Assembly (NCBI GenBank): GCA_002304345.1
Contig: NEUU01000001.1
Span: forward strand, 1 to 64,000
DNA length: 64,000 nucleotides
Origin: Verrucomicrobia bacterium Tous-C9LFEB
GTDB lineage: Bacteria > Verrucomicrobiota > Verrucomicrobiia > Methylacidiphilales > UBA1321
Direction: 5' to 3'
Shown here: positions 34,277 through 45,474 of the stretch, piece by piece
How positions within the stretch are numbered: position 1 is the first letter of the stretch
How the letters are laid out: each line of letters starts with the position of its first letter
Notes under the pieces: generated by a model
Databases searched by the model: none
What the model was told of the DNA's origin: nothing
The model's input: only the letters and a program-made list of their open reading frames with translations
Position numbers and translations under genes: made by a program

Positions 34277-35395
34277 ATGACTGATGCTGCGGAATGTAGT
34301 ATGGAAGTATTTGATGTACATAAAGTTGAAAGATTGGTTCCCGTTTTTTTTGTGGGAGCCCCCAAGTCGGGCACCACATTCCTGTTTTCCCTATTTGATA
34401 ATCATCCTGCGACGGTGAGTCTACTTGAGACCGGTTTATTTGGCCTGAAATTGTGGGATGGCATGACGGAGGGCGAGTTTGAGCGTCAATTTGCAAAGTA
34501 TCTGAAGTATTGGTCGACGGCGGAAAATCCAAGTTCCGCAAATCTCGACATCGAGGCGGTCACGCAGCGGGCGATGGCATTGCGGCGGGAGTTTCCGGGA
34601 AGGTCGCTGCACCGGATCTGTCTGGAGGCGATTCTGGAAGGCGCGATTGAGCAGGTGGACGTGGCTCGTTACCAAGGGCTCACGCATTTTGTCGAGAAGA
34701 CGCCGCGCCATTATAATACGATTGAGGAATTATTCCGGGCCTATCCGAATGCCCGGGTGGTGCATGTGGTGCGGGATCCGCGGGACAATTACCTGGCATT
34801 GAAGCGTTGGATGCGACGTAAGAATGAGTTGGATTTTCATCCTCTGGCTTTTTTGCGGGACCGGGTGCTGAGCGGTTTGTCGCAAGCGCGGATTAATGCG
34901 GAGAAATATGGTCCGCAGTACAAAATCGTTTTTTATGAGGACTTACTCGTTCATCAGGATCGGTTGATCCGGCCGATCTGCGATTGGATTGAGCTGCCAT
35001 GGGATGACTGCCTGATGGAGCCTTCGATGCAGGGCCTGCCATACGGTGGCAATTCCGGCAAGGAGGAATTGGCCGGGAAACTGCATGCATTTGATCGGCG
35101 GCCGATCGGACGCTGGAAGAAAGAGTTATCCGCCCGGGAGGTGGTCCTTCTGGATCAGGTGATTCGCGCTTCGGGGCTTGAGGCCAAGTATGACGTGCGC
35201 GCGGGGGGATTCTGGGGGTGGTGGCGATGTTTGGGAAGCCTCTGGCGGAGATTCGAAGGAGAAAAATTTTGCGATGACATTCGTTTCCATCCCCGGCAAG
35301 TGGCGAATTACTTTACGCTGCGGTTTTGGTTGCTGTGGCAATTGGCATGTCGTCATGCGTTTCCCTTCCGGCAGGTTCTGCAGGCGAGGAATTAA
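34277..35395 (+). CDS. Sulfotransferase family protein
   Basis: 372 residues. The PAPS-binding P-loop (PSB) is VGAPKSGTTFLFSLFDNHP (about residues 27-45). The 3'-phosphate-binding segment (3'-PB) is VVHVVRDPRDNYLALKRW (about 155-172). It would transfer sulfate from PAPS to a carbohydrate or other acceptor. The C-terminal part ends with a Trp/Phe-rich stretch. No PAPS synthesis gene is in the window. The 5' end of the gene and its upstream region are AT-richer than surrounding genes. The substrate is unknown. Confidence 0.85.
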   Translation: MTDAAECSMEVFDVHKVERLVPVFFVGAPKSGTTFLFSLFDNHPATVSLLETGLFGLKLWDGMTEGEFERQFAKYLKYWSTAENPSSANLDIEAVTQRAMALRREFPGRSLHRICLEAILEGAIEQVDVARYQGLTHFVEKTPRHYNTIEELFRAYPNARVVHVVRDPRDNYLALKRWMRRKNELDFHPLAFLRDRVLSGLSQARINAEKYGPQYKIVFYEDLLVHQDRLIRPICDWIELPWDDCLMEPSMQGLPYGGNSGKEELAGKLHAFDRRPIGRWKKELSAREVVLLDQVIRASGLEAKYDVRAGGFWGWWRCLGSLWRRFEGEKFCDDIRFHPRQVANYFTLRFWLLWQLACRHAFPFRQVLQARN

Positions 35396-35525
35396 GAAGA
35401 GATGCCTGCATTGATTTTAACGCAGTATAAGCCTATTTAATAAAGTTATTCTGTAGGAAGTCGGGGAATAGTGCTGAAAACTCGTTGCAATTGCGGCGCT
35501 TTTCCGCAACGATGAACAGACGTCT

Positions 35526-37352
35526 ATGGATACCGATCTTTCATCGGGCTCGGCTACGGATAGCCTTTCGCCCGCCCTCGCTCAGAAATTGTCTCTTCTC
35601 ACCACTGGAACCTTTTGCTTTCACCGTAGTTGGGGTTACGGCCTGATCAAGGAAGTCACGGATGATGGTCGCTTGATCATCGATTTCTCCAGCAAGTCCG
35701 GTCACACCATGCAGGCACAGTACGCCGCCGAATCATTGGCCGCCTTGTCTTCTGACCACATTTATGTGCAGAAGGCGACCGATTTGGAGAATCTCAAGAA
35801 GCGCATCGCGACGGACCCCGTCTCGGTGGCGCGGACGTGCATCCTCAGTCTCGGCGACAAGGCGACCGCGCAGGCGATCGCGGAAGAGCTTTCTCCCTCC
35901 GTCATTCCTGCCAGTGCTTACAAAAAATGGTGGGATTCCTGCAAGCGCGCGCTCAAGAAGGATGGTCATTTCTATATTCCTTCCCGCAAGACGGAAGCCC
36001 TCCGTGTGCTCGACGCTCCGGCGGCACTGGGCGAACAGTCGCTCGAAGCTTTCCGCAATGCGGTGGGACCGAAGGCGATTCTCGCGGCTCTCGATACGTT
36101 GCGCAAATACTGGAGCGAACTGAAGAACGACGCGTTGGCCGACGAAGTCCTGGCCGCGATCAACCAGACCATTTCGAAGATTCCCCGCACTCAGCAGGCT
36201 TCCGCCATTGAGCTGGCCATTGCCCGCGACGAATTTCTCGCGGAAGTGGGACGCCCGAAGGAACAGGGCCCGCTGTCGGTGGTGACCTTGACGCCGAAGA
36301 CGGCGGATGAGTTTAGCGAAATTCTCGAAGAATTGCCCGGCCTGAAGCAGGTCAAGCTCATGAAGAGCTTGAAGTCGGATCTCGGCGAATACTGGTCCGA
36401 GCTGTACGTGGGTATTCTCTCCCGCGCCAATGGCCGCGTGACGGAAGCCATCGTGGAAGCGTTTGTGGAAGACGGTCGCGCCGACGAGATTTTCGTGGCA
36501 GTGAACCGCCTCCTGCGCGAGCGCAGCATCACCTGCGACTTCATGTTCTGGTTCTGTAAATCGCGGTTGGATATTTTCAAGGATCTGTTCGAACCGCACC
36601 TGATCATGGCGATCCTCTCGGTGCTCGAAGCGGACCAGTTCTCTGATTACAAGAAGGGCACCAAGCTGTATGAACTCGTTCTCAGCGACAAGGAGCTGAT
36701 TTCCGCGATCCTGAAGGCCGCGCCGTTTGAAGACGTTCGCGACGTCACCCGCGCGATTCTCCTCAGCCCCGTGTTCGAGGAACTCGACAAACGTTCGCTG
36801 CTGGCGACGATTGTGAAGCTCTTCCCCGAAGTGCAGAGCATGATTATCGGTGGTGAAAAGACTACCGAAGATGCCGCCCTTATCGTCTCGTGGGACAGCC
36901 TCACCCGCCGCAAGGCCGAGCTCGAGGAAATCGTCAACAAGAAGATCCCCGAAAATTCCAAGGAAATCGGCATCGCCCGTTCTTATGGCGATTTGCGCGA
37001 AAATCACGAATTCAAGGCCGCGAAGGAAATGCAGACTGTGCTCATGCGCCGCAAGGCCGAGCTTGAGCAGATGTTGACCCGCGCGCAGGGAACCGACTTT
37101 GCTAATGTTGACACCAAGGAAGTGAACATCGGCACCAAGGTCACCTTCGTGGACAACGAAAGCAAGGCCGTCTCCACCTACACCATTCTCGGTGCTTGGG
37201 ACAGCGACGTGCAGCAGGGCATCATCTCCTACCTGACGCCGGTGGCGAAGGCGCTCTTCAAGCGCGAAGTGGGCGAGGTCATCACCCTGCCGACGGAAAC
37301 GTCCGGCGAACGCAAGGTCACGATCCAGAAGATCGAGGCTTACAAGAAATAA
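35526..37352 (+). CDS. greA: GreA-type elongation factor with long N-terminal extension
   Basis: 608 residues, against about 158 for ordinary GreA. The last 160 residues (about 447-608) form a complete GreA: a coiled coil with the catalytic acidic tip YGDLRENHEF (D489, E492; canonical GDLxENAEY) and the C-terminal FKBP-like domain (VGEVITLPTETSGERKVTIQ). These stimulate RNA cleavage by backtracked RNA polymerase. The N-terminal 445 residues are mostly helical and of unknown function. Chlamydial GreA is extended similarly, which suggests an inherited PVC trait. It lies 54 nt before enolase on the same strand. Confidence 0.88.
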   Translation: MDTDLSSGSATDSLSPALAQKLSLLTTGTFCFHRSWGYGLIKEVTDDGRLIIDFSSKSGHTMQAQYAAESLAALSSDHIYVQKATDLENLKKRIATDPVSVARTCILSLGDKATAQAIAEELSPSVIPASAYKKWWDSCKRALKKDGHFYIPSRKTEALRVLDAPAALGEQSLEAFRNAVGPKAILAALDTLRKYWSELKNDALADEVLAAINQTISKIPRTQQASAIELAIARDEFLAEVGRPKEQGPLSVVTLTPKTADEFSEILEELPGLKQVKLMKSLKSDLGEYWSELYVGILSRANGRVTEAIVEAFVEDGRADEIFVAVNRLLRERSITCDFMFWFCKSRLDIFKDLFEPHLIMAILSVLEADQFSDYKKGTKLYELVLSDKELISAILKAAPFEDVRDVTRAILLSPVFEELDKRSLLATIVKLFPEVQSMIIGGEKTTEDAALIVSWDSLTRRKAELEEIVNKKIPENSKEIGIARSYGDLRENHEFKAAKEMQTVLMRRKAELEQMLTRAQGTDFANVDTKEVNIGTKVTFVDNESKAVSTYTILGAWDSDVQQGIISYLTPVAKALFKREVGEVITLPTETSGERKVTIQKIEAYKK

Positions 37353-37400
37353 CCCCTTTGACACGCATTACGTCAAAACAACCCTTAAACCTTAAACTAG

Positions 37401-39052
<1,652 letters not shown>

Positions 39053-39054
<2 letters not shown>

Positions 39055-39210
39055 AGTCAAAATTCAAAGGTCAAAAGTCAAAACCACAACTCAAAACTTA
39101 AAAGTTTGTCAACGAGGGGCGACGCATTGGAAAACCAAAAAGGGTGAAAGACAAAATCGTTTTTACTTTTGAATTGTAGCTTTGATTTTTGACCTTTGCG
39201 TTTTGACTTC
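39053..39210. repeat. Long imperfect palindrome upstream of the kinase gene
   Basis: The left arm (39053-39106, GAAGTCAAAATTCAAAGGTC onwards) and right arm (39160-39210, ending TTTGACCTTTGCGTTTTGAC) are reverse complements with a few changes over about 46 bp. The repeat is built of AAAAGTCAAA-like units. It ends 3 nt before the kinase start codon. No second copy was found in this window. Confidence 0.7.
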
Positions 39211-39213
39211 GCT

Positions 39214-40083
39214 ATGGCTCCTCACGAAACGACACGATTGCCCGATGTAGCGGGACGCTACGAACTCCAGAAGGTCATTGGCACCGGGGGCCTCAGTACT
39301 GTCTACGAGGCGTTCGATCGTCAACTGAACCGCACGGTCGCGCTCAAGCGCATGAACCGCGCGGACGATCAGAACGAGCGCAATCTCATCGAGCAGGCGT
39401 GGCGCGAATCCATAGCCGCTGCGAATCTCAAGCACCCCAACATCGTCCGCGTCTACGACCTCGGTTTCGATGCTACCGGCGCGTACATCGTCATGGAGCT
39501 CATCGAGGGCGAAAGTCTCGAGCAGGTGCTTGAACGCGGTCCGCTGCAACTGGTCGACTTCCTCCATTTTACCGATGAGACGTTGCGTGCTCTCGAAGTG
39601 GCCCACGAGCACGGCATCGTCCATCGCGATATCAAGCCGGGCAACTTCATGCTCGAGCACTTGGGCTCACCTTTGGGATTTACGGTCAAGATTCTCGACT
39701 TCGGTCTCGCGAAGTACGTCAACGCGCCGCGACCGCAATCGACCGACCAGATGAATTCCATCATGGGCTCCATCTATTACATGGCTCCGGAACAGTTCAG
39801 CCGCAAGCCGGTCGATCACCGCACCGATCTCTATGCTTTTGGTTGTGTGGTCTACGAAATTCTGACCGGATACAATGTCTTCTACGGCGACGCCGTTTCG
39901 CAAATCATCCACTCCCACCTCTACGATCATCCCGCGCCACTGCACCAACTCCGGCCCGAGATCAGTCCCCAGCTGGAAACGTGGGTGATGACCTTCCTCG
40001 AAAAGAATCCGCTGCATCGTCCCCAATCCGCGCTCGAAGCGCTGAAGACACTTCCGTCTTTGGAAGAGTGCACGGCGGTGTAA
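39214..40083 (+). CDS. Ser/Thr protein kinase (PknB-like catalytic domain)
   Basis: 289 residues: one kinase domain, no transmembrane or PASTA part. YELQKVIGTGGLSTVYEAFD is the Gly loop, VALKRM holds the ATP-anchoring Lys, HRDIKPGN has catalytic D139, and LDFGLAK and MAPEQ (APE) are intact. Catalytic residues are all present, so activity is likely. The domain ends near residue 275 with no recognisable sensor. The palindromic repeat at 39053-39210 lies immediately upstream and no SD is seen. A start 18 nt upstream would be within the repeat. Confidence 0.9.
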   Translation: MAPHETTRLPDVAGRYELQKVIGTGGLSTVYEAFDRQLNRTVALKRMNRADDQNERNLIEQAWRESIAAANLKHPNIVRVYDLGFDATGAYIVMELIEGESLEQVLERGPLQLVDFLHFTDETLRALEVAHEHGIVHRDIKPGNFMLEHLGSPLGFTVKILDFGLAKYVNAPRPQSTDQMNSIMGSIYYMAPEQFSRKPVDHRTDLYAFGCVVYEILTGYNVFYGDAVSQIIHSHLYDHPAPLHQLRPEISPQLETWVMTFLEKNPLHRPQSALEALKTLPSLEECTAV

Positions 40084-40093
40084 ATTTTCATAT

Positions 40094-40582
40094 ATGAATT
40101 CTGCAGGATTCCTCCTGAGAGTGATTGGGATCATGCTTTTGGCATGCGCTTCGGAGGCTAGGGAATTGCCGGGAGTGGGTGGCGCGCAATATGAAATAAC
40201 TCTTCTCATGCTGAAGAAATCAACAGATGTGGCGCGAATAAAGTTTTTGCCGGTTGCAGATAAGAACGAAATACTTATTGGTGGAGTTGTGACCGGCGAG
40301 AGGATTCATCCGCGTCTATATTGTGAGGTCAAAGTGACGATCAAGGGTGATCTGAAAGTCGGGGATCGCGTTTGGTTTGAGCAGGCTCAGGGCCCCAACC
40401 AATTCTTGAAAAAAAGATTGAAACCCGGTGATGAATACATCGCCTTCTTTACAACAGGCGAATGGGGCAAATTGAAAGGCCTCGTGCTTTTGGATAACTG
40501 GGTATCGCTTGTCCCTTACGATTCAAGCTTGGAAGAGGAACTGATCTGGATAGTTAAACACCCAGATAATACTTCCAATTAG
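40094..40582 (+). CDS. Secreted protein of unknown function
   Basis: 162 residues starting with a signal peptide (FLLRVIGIMLLACASEA). The rest shows a possible beta-barrel-like pattern: VTIKGDLKVGDRVWFEQA, then KPGDEYIAFFTTGEWG. This resembles short secreted proteins with one beta fold but no named domain. DNA is AT-richer than neighbouring genes. It begins 11 nt after the kinase gene and is followed by a signal-containing peptidase-like gene 18 nt later. Confidence 0.65.
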   Translation: MNSAGFLLRVIGIMLLACASEARELPGVGGAQYEITLLMLKKSTDVARIKFLPVADKNEILIGGVVTGERIHPRLYCEVKVTIKGDLKVGDRVWFEQAQGPNQFLKKRLKPGDEYIAFFTTGEWGKLKGLVLLDNWVSLVPYDSSLEEELIWIVKHPDNTSN

Positions 40583-40600
40583 CACTTACCCTTGCTTTCT

Positions 40601-41251
40601 ATGCGAGTCACACCTACTACCTTTGCTGGTAAAATTAGATTTGCGGGCTTGCTCGTGGTGTTGATTTTGATGGCGTACTTCTCGCAAGCGCAGGTGATTG
40701 CTTATCGCTTGGGCTATACGCCGGAGGAAGGGGACATCATTTTCCAATCCTTGCCGCATGCCGATCTGGTGGACGCGATTGAGGGTATCACGCATTCGCC
40801 GTACTCGCATTGTGGCGTGTTGCTGAAAGAGAAGGGCGAGTGGGTCGTGTTCGAATCAATCGGGCATGTGCATGGAACGCCATTGATGCTCTGGATGCAA
40901 CGCGGACGCGGAGCGGCGATGGCGGTGTATCGGTTGAGGCCGGAGTATCAGAAATACCGGCCTGAATTTCTCAAACAACTGCTCGCTTATGCGGGGTATA
41001 ACTACGATTACGACTACAAGATTTCGGACGACGAAATCTATTGTTCCGAGCTGCCGTATCAGGCTTATCTGAAAGCCACGGGCCAGCCGCTCGGCAAGTT
41101 GGAAAAACTGGGCGATCTCGATTGGAAACCGTACGAGGCTTTCATCCGTTCGGTCCAAGGCAACAAGCTCCCGTTGGATCGGGAGATGATCACGCCGAAA
41201 TCGCTCTCGGAAGCCTCGCAATTGCAGGAAGTCTACCGCCGGGGATTTTAG
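40601..41251 (+). CDS. YiiX/YebB-like permuted papain-fold hydrolase
   Basis: 216 residues from ATG 40601, with an N-terminal membrane segment (IRFAGLLVVLILMAYFSQAQ, probably a signal anchor or peptide). The catalytic pieces appear in permuted order: His in THSPYSHCGVLL and Cys in DEIYCSELPYQ. GDIIFQ precedes them. This matches the YiiX/DUF830 group of NlpC/P60-like cysteine hydrolases, thought to act on cell-wall or lipid amide bonds; the substrate is unknown here. Confidence 0.82.
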   Translation: MRVTPTTFAGKIRFAGLLVVLILMAYFSQAQVIAYRLGYTPEEGDIIFQSLPHADLVDAIEGITHSPYSHCGVLLKEKGEWVVFESIGHVHGTPLMLWMQRGRGAAMAVYRLRPEYQKYRPEFLKQLLAYAGYNYDYDYKISDDEIYCSELPYQAYLKATGQPLGKLEKLGDLDWKPYEAFIRSVQGNKLPLDREMITPKSLSEASQLQEVYRRGF

Positions 41252-41323
41252 CCAGCGACGTGAGCGCTGGCGATCGGATGACGGCAAGCTCGATTTTGGA
41301 GGGCGATCTGCTTTCATGGTCTG

Positions 41324-41953
41324 ATGGCACGCACGCTTCTGGAAATTTCGCGCGAACTGGCCGCGATGGCGCAGACGGGACTCGCGTATAGCCGCGATGT
41401 GTATGACCGGGAGCGGTTCGAGCGATTGCGGGAGGTGGCTTCGGAGTTGATTCAATCGCAGCCGGAGCACACGGCTTTCTCGTGGACGTTGGAGGCGGGT
41501 TATCCGACGCCCAAGGTGGATGTGCGGGCTCTGGTGATTCGGGGCGAGGAGATTTTGCTGGTGCGGGAGAAATCGACGCAGCGGTGGTCCGCGCCGGGCG
41601 GTTGGGCGGATGTGAACCTGACTCCGGCCGAAAATGCGGCGAAGGAGTGTCGCGAGGAGGCGGGGGTGGCGATCGCGGTCGAGCGACTGGTGGCGGTCAT
41701 CGATCGCGAGCGGGCAGGTTATCCGCCGATCGAGTGGTCGGTGTACAAACTGTACTTTCTTTGTTCGCCCGTGGACGATGGGTCGCCGTTGCCGGGACCA
41801 GAGGTGTCGGAGGCGCGGTACTTCCATCGCGACGCGTTGCCGGAAGATTTGGATACGGGCCGGGTGTCGCGTGAGGATATCGCGCGTGGTTTTCAGGCCC
41901 GGGCGAATTTCAATCAGCCAACGTTTTTCCAAGCTTTGGAGTCCGCACCGTGA
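41324..41953 (+). CDS. NUDIX hydrolase with NUDIX_N domain
   Basis: 209 residues. An N-terminal NUDIX_N helical part (about 1-65) is followed by the Nudix fold. The Nudix box reads GGWADVNLTPAEN then AAKECREEAGV. Compared with GX5EX7REUXEEXGU, the first Glu is Leu and the Arg is Lys, while the EExG core is intact. ADP-ribose-type pyrophosphatases of this subgroup are usual; activity may be altered. The stop overlaps the next gene's GTG (GTGA). Confidence 0.82.
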   Translation: MARTLLEISRELAAMAQTGLAYSRDVYDRERFERLREVASELIQSQPEHTAFSWTLEAGYPTPKVDVRALVIRGEEILLVREKSTQRWSAPGGWADVNLTPAENAAKECREEAGVAIAVERLVAVIDRERAGYPPIEWSVYKLYFLCSPVDDGSPLPGPEVSEARYFHRDALPEDLDTGRVSREDIARGFQARANFNQPTFFQALESAP

Positions 41954-42261
41954 TTGTGCTTTTGCTCGGCGGGTTGATTGGTCTGTGGGGAGTGGCTACG
42001 CTGATTGCGAACTGCTGTTGGCGGGGAGTTCTGATTTTATCGATACTGGCGTGGGCCCTGAGTGCAACGATTATTCTCTGGCTGGTGTATGGTCCGCCGG
42101 ATCAGCAAGTCTGGTTGCAGGTGCAGGGGCCGTCCGAGCTTTTTTACCCATACAATTTGATCATGCTCGCTGTGGGCTGCTTCGTGACCGGTTTATTGGG
42201 TGGGATTCTGTGGGGAATTGAAAAAACGAAGAATTACTACTCTCGGAAGAGATGTCTTTAG
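41950..42261 (+). CDS. Small membrane protein coupled to the NUDIX gene
   Basis: 103 residues with three hydrophobic segments (VLLLGGLIGLWGVATLIANC, GVLILSILAWALSATIILWL, LIMLAVGCFVTGLLGGILWG) and a basic C-terminal tail. GTG start overlapping the NUDIX stop suggests translational coupling. No family was recognised. Confidence 0.6.
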   Translation: MIVLLLGGLIGLWGVATLIANCCWRGVLILSILAWALSATIILWLVYGPPDQQVWLQVQGPSELFYPYNLIMLAVGCFVTGLLGGILWGIEKTKNYYSRKRCL

Positions 42262-42340
42262 AGCAGATTTGATTTAGATAATCGCAAGAAATCAGGAGCC
42301 ATGTGGAGTCAGCGATCACGAGAACTCTCGTGAAGATTGA
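42262..42340. other. Intergenic region before repeat A1
   Basis: First part of the 354-bp gap before the ppdK stop. No gene was seen. Repeat family A (42341-42453) and the ppdK terminator (42512-42545) fill most of the rest. Near 42555-42575 a GCAGTAGCTGGC motif followed by a short GGCCTGC/GCAGGCC hairpin recurs at about 49025-49060. Confidence 0.35.
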
Positions 42341-42453
42341 CACACCCCGGCGCTGCGCGCCACCCCTCTTGATAGAGGGGATTCATGCTCTCGAAACTCC
42401 CAGTTGCCGAAATCCCCTCTATCAAGAGGGGTGGCGCGCAGCGCCGGGGTGTG
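42341..42453. repeat. Palindromic repeat family A, copy A1
   Basis: A perfect 43-bp inverted repeat: left arm 42341-42383 beginning CACACCCCGGCGCTGCGCGC, right arm 42411-42453 ending CGCCGGGGTGTG, with a 27-nt loop. The second full copy at 52998-53111 has the same arms and a loop differing at about four positions; the flanks GTGAAGATTGA and TGAAAAGAA are shared too. Confidence 0.9.
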
Positions 42454-42511
42454 TGAAAAGAATGCGACTACCTAAACCGAAAAAAGTCTAGAGTTCGACG
42501 ATGGAATAACG

Positions 42512-42545
42512 AAAAGGCCGGTCACCCTTGCGGATGACCGGCCTT
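42512..42545 (-). terminator. Terminator downstream of ppdK
   Basis: AAGGCCGGTCA (42514-42524) pairs perfectly with TGACCGGCCTT (42535-42545). On the minus strand the stem is followed by TTCGTTATT, a weak U-rich tail. It begins 71 nt after the ppdK stop codon. Confidence 0.75.
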
Positions 42546-42615
42546 GTCCTAGCGGACGGCAGTAGCTGGCCTGCGTTGCAGGCCGCGGGCTGACGTCGCG
42601 CTATTATTTACAGTG

Positions 42616-45474
42616 TTACTTTTTCTTCTTGGCGGCGTTCAGTTCTTCGAGCGCGGCCTGGCCAGCGGCGAGGCGGGCGATCGGGACGCGGAACGGCGAG
42701 CAGCTGACGTAAGCCAGTCCGACCTTGTGGCAGAACTTGACGGAATCGGGGTCGCCACCGTGTTCGCCACAGATACCCATCTTGATATCGGGGCGGGTCT
42801 TGCGGCCCTTTTCGATCGCGATCTTGATGACTTCGCCGACGCCGGCGGTGTCGATGGTCGCGAACGGATTGCGCTTGATGATTTCTTCGGCCTGGTAGGC
42901 GGGGAGGAACGAACCGGAGTCGTCGCGGCTCATGCCGAGAGTGGTCTGGGTCAGATCGTTGGTGCCAAAGCTGAAGAATTCAGCGGTCTTGGCGATCTCG
43001 TCGGCCACAACGGCGGCGCGCGGGATTTCGATCATGGTTCCAATGGTGAAGGCGATCTTGACGCCGGTTTCCTTGATGACCTTGGCGGCGACTTCGCGCA
43101 CGAGGGCAGCCTGGAGTTCGAGTTCCTTGGGGAACCCGACGAGCGGGATCATGATTTCGGGCTTCACCTTGATGCCCGACTTTTGGACCTGGGCAGCGGC
43201 TTCAAACACGGCACGGGCCTGCATCTCGGAGATTTCCGGATAGACGATTCCGAGGCGGCAGCCACGGTGGCCGAGCATCGGGTTGAATTCGTGCAGGTCG
43301 TTGACGCGCTTGGCGACGGCTTCCGCGGAGACGCCGAGCTTGGTGGCGAGTTCCTTCTGCTGCGTTTCGGTGTGCGGCAGGAATTCGTGCAAGGGCGGGT
43401 CGAGGAAGCGAATGGTCGCAGGCAGGCCTTGGAGCGATTTGAAGATACCGACGAAGTCTTCCCGTTGGTAGGGGAGGAGCTTGGCGACGGCGGTTTCGCG
43501 GTCGGCCTTGTTGTCGGCGAGGATCATTTCGCGGACGGCGTCAATGCGGTCACCTTCAAAGAACATGTGTTCGGTGCGGGTGAGACCGATACCCTGGGCG
43601 CCAAACGCGACAGCGTTGACAACCTGGTCGGGTTGGTCGGCATTGGTACGGATCGCGAGCTTGCGATACTTGTCGGCCCACTTGAGGAGCAGAGCGTAGT
43701 TCTGATAGGTGACGCTTTGTTCCGGCTTGAGGGTCTTCGCGATGAGGACCTGGATGATTTCGGAAGGAGCGGTCTTGAGTTCGCCCGCATAGACTTCACC
43801 GGTGGTGCCGTCGATGGAGAGGAAGTCGCCCTTCTTGTAGGTCTTGCCGTCGACGGTGAGGATCTGAGAATCATAGTTGATGCTCAGGGCTGCCGCGCCG
43901 CAGACGCAAACTTTACCCATCTGACGGGCAACCAACGCGGCGTGGGAGCTGACGCCGCCACGAGCGGTGAGGATGCCTTCCGCCGCGAGCATGCCGCGGA
44001 TGTCTTCGGGAGAGGTTTCGTTACGGACGAGGAGGACCTTTTCACCGCGCGCTTCGGCCGCTTCGGCTTCGTTCGCGTTGAAGTAGATCTTACCGGTGGC
44101 CGCGCCGGGACCGGCGGGGAGACCCGTGGCGATGACGGTCGCGCTCTTGCGGGCGGCGACGTCGAAGATCGGGGTGAGGAGCTGGCTCAGCGAGTCGGGG
44201 GCGACGCGCAGGACGGCTTCTTCGGGGGTGATGAGCTTTTCCTTGACCATCTCGACGGCGATACGGACGGCGGCGACGCCGGTACGTTTACCGTTACGGG
44301 TTTGCAGCATGAACAGCTTGCCGTTTTGGATGGTGAATTCGAAGTCCTGCATTTCGCGGAAATGCTTTTCCAGCGTGGCGCGGACGGCTTCGAGGTCGCG
44401 GAAGGGCTGGGGCATCTTGACCTGCAGCTTGGCGACAGGTTCCGGAGTGCGGACGCCGGCGACGACGTCTTCGCCCTGGGCGTTGATGAGGAATTCTCCG
44501 TAGAACACCTTTTCGCCGGTGGCGGGGTCGCGGGTGAAGGCGACGCCGGAGCCGGAGTCGTCACCCGTGTTGCCGAACACCATGGCCTGGACGTTGACGG
44601 CGGTTCCCCATTCGGTCGGGATATTGTACTTGCGGCGATAGATGATCGCGCGTTCGTTCATCCAGGAACCAAACACGGCACCGACGGCGCCTTTGAGCTG
44701 GTCCCACGGATTGTTCGGGAATTCCTTGCCGGTACGTTCCTTGACGAGCTTCTTGAAGCGGGCGATGAGGGTCTTGAGGCCTTCCGCGTCGAGGGCGGTG
44801 TCTTCGGCGTGGGCATTGCCGAGGAGCTGCTTCTTGACGTCCTCGATGGTGGCTTCGAACGGATCGTGATCTTCGCCTTCGCGCTTTTGCACGCCCATGA
44901 CGACGTCGCCGTACATCTGGATGAAGCGGCGGTAACAGTCGTAGGCGAAACGCTCGTTCTTGCTGACGGCGACGAGGCCTTTGACGGTTTCGTCATTGAG
45001 ACCGAGGTTGAGGATGGTGTCCATCATGCCCGGCATGGAATCGCGGGCGCCGGAACGGACGGCCACGAGGAGCGGGTTGGTGGTGCTGCCGAAGGTGGTG
45101 CCGAGAGACTTTTCCATCTTCTTGACGGCGTCTTCGATCTGGCCCTGAAGTTCCTTCGGGTATTGCTTACCGTGATCGTAGAAATAGGTGCAAACTTCGG
45201 TGCTGATGGTGAATCCAGGAGGCACCGGCAGTCCAATGCGGGTCATTTCGGCGAGATTCGCGCCTTTACCGCCGAGGAGGGCCTTCATGGAACCGTCGCC
45301 ATCGGCGCGGCCATCGCCCCACGAGTAAACGTACTTGCCTTTTTTGGCTTTGCCGGCAGAGGCGGGAGCGGCTTTTTTGGCCACGGGCTTCTTGACGGAT
45401 TTCACAGCTTTGACTTTAGCTTTCGCTTTGACGACTGATTTTTTGAGGTCTTTTTTCTTTGTTTTCTTGGACAT
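42616..45474 (-). CDS. ppdK: Pyruvate, phosphate dikinase with Lys-rich N-terminal tail
   Basis: 952 residues; interconverts pyruvate + ATP + Pi with PEP + AMP + PPi. The N-terminal nucleotide-binding domain begins KYVYSWGDG at about residue 47, with SLGTTFGS and [19 protein letters not shown]. The phosphohistidine domain has [18 protein letters not shown] (His in SHAAL). The C-terminal PEP/pyruvate barrel ends [14 protein letters not shown] and [20 protein letters not shown]. Residues 1-46 are an unusual extension made almost only of Lys, Ala, Val, Ser and Pro ([13 protein letters not shown], then [13 protein letters not shown]). It resembles histone-H1-like tails; its role is unknown. Confidence 0.96.
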   Translation of the reverse strand: MSKKTKKKDLKKSVVKAKAKVKAVKSVKKPVAKKAAPASAGKAKKGKYVYSWGDGRADGDGSMKALLGGKGANLAEMTRIGLPVPPGFTISTEVCTYFYDHGKQYPKELQGQIEDAVKKMEKSLGTTFGSTTNPLLVAVRSGARDSMPGMMDTILNLGLNDETVKGLVAVSKNERFAYDCYRRFIQMYGDVVMGVQKREGEDHDPFEATIEDVKKQLLGNAHAEDTALDAEGLKTLIARFKKLVKERTGKEFPNNPWDQLKGAVGAVFGSWMNERAIIYRRKYNIPTEWGTAVNVQAMVFGNTGDDSGSGVAFTRDPATGEKVFYGEFLINAQGEDVVAGVRTPEPVAKLQVKMPQPFRDLEAVRATLEKHFREMQDFEFTIQNGKLFMLQTRNGKRTGVAAVRIAVEMVKEKLITPEEAVLRVAPDSLSQLLTPIFDVAARKSATVIATGLPAGPGAATGKIYFNANEAEAAEARGEKVLLVRNETSPEDIRGMLAAEGILTARGGVSSHAALVARQMGKVCVCGAAALSINYDSQILTVDGKTYKKGDFLSIDGTTGEVYAGELKTAPSEIIQVLIAKTLKPEQSVTYQNYALLLKWADKYRKLAIRTNADQPDQVVNAVAFGAQGIGLTRTEHMFFEGDRIDAVREMILADNKADRETAVAKLLPYQREDFVGIFKSLQGLPATIRFLDPPLHEFLPHTETQQKELATKLGVSAEAVAKRVNDLHEFNPMLGHRGCRLGIVYPEISEMQARAVFEAAAQVQKSGIKVKPEIMIPLVGFPKELELQAALVREVAAKVIKETGVKIAFTIGTMIEIPRAAVVADEIAKTAEFFSFGTNDLTQTTLGMSRDDSGSFLPAYQAEEIIKRNPFATIDTAGVGEVIKIAIEKGRKTRPDIKMGICGEHGGDPDSVKFCHKVGLAYVSCSPFRVPIARLAAGQAALEELNAAKKKK

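Noticed and set aside
42613-45438. 941-codon open frame on the plus strand opposite ppdK
   Set aside because: It reads as Asp/Glu/Gly-rich low complexity, the usual complement of a GC-rich gene with strong codon bias. The minus strand encodes a full PPDK.
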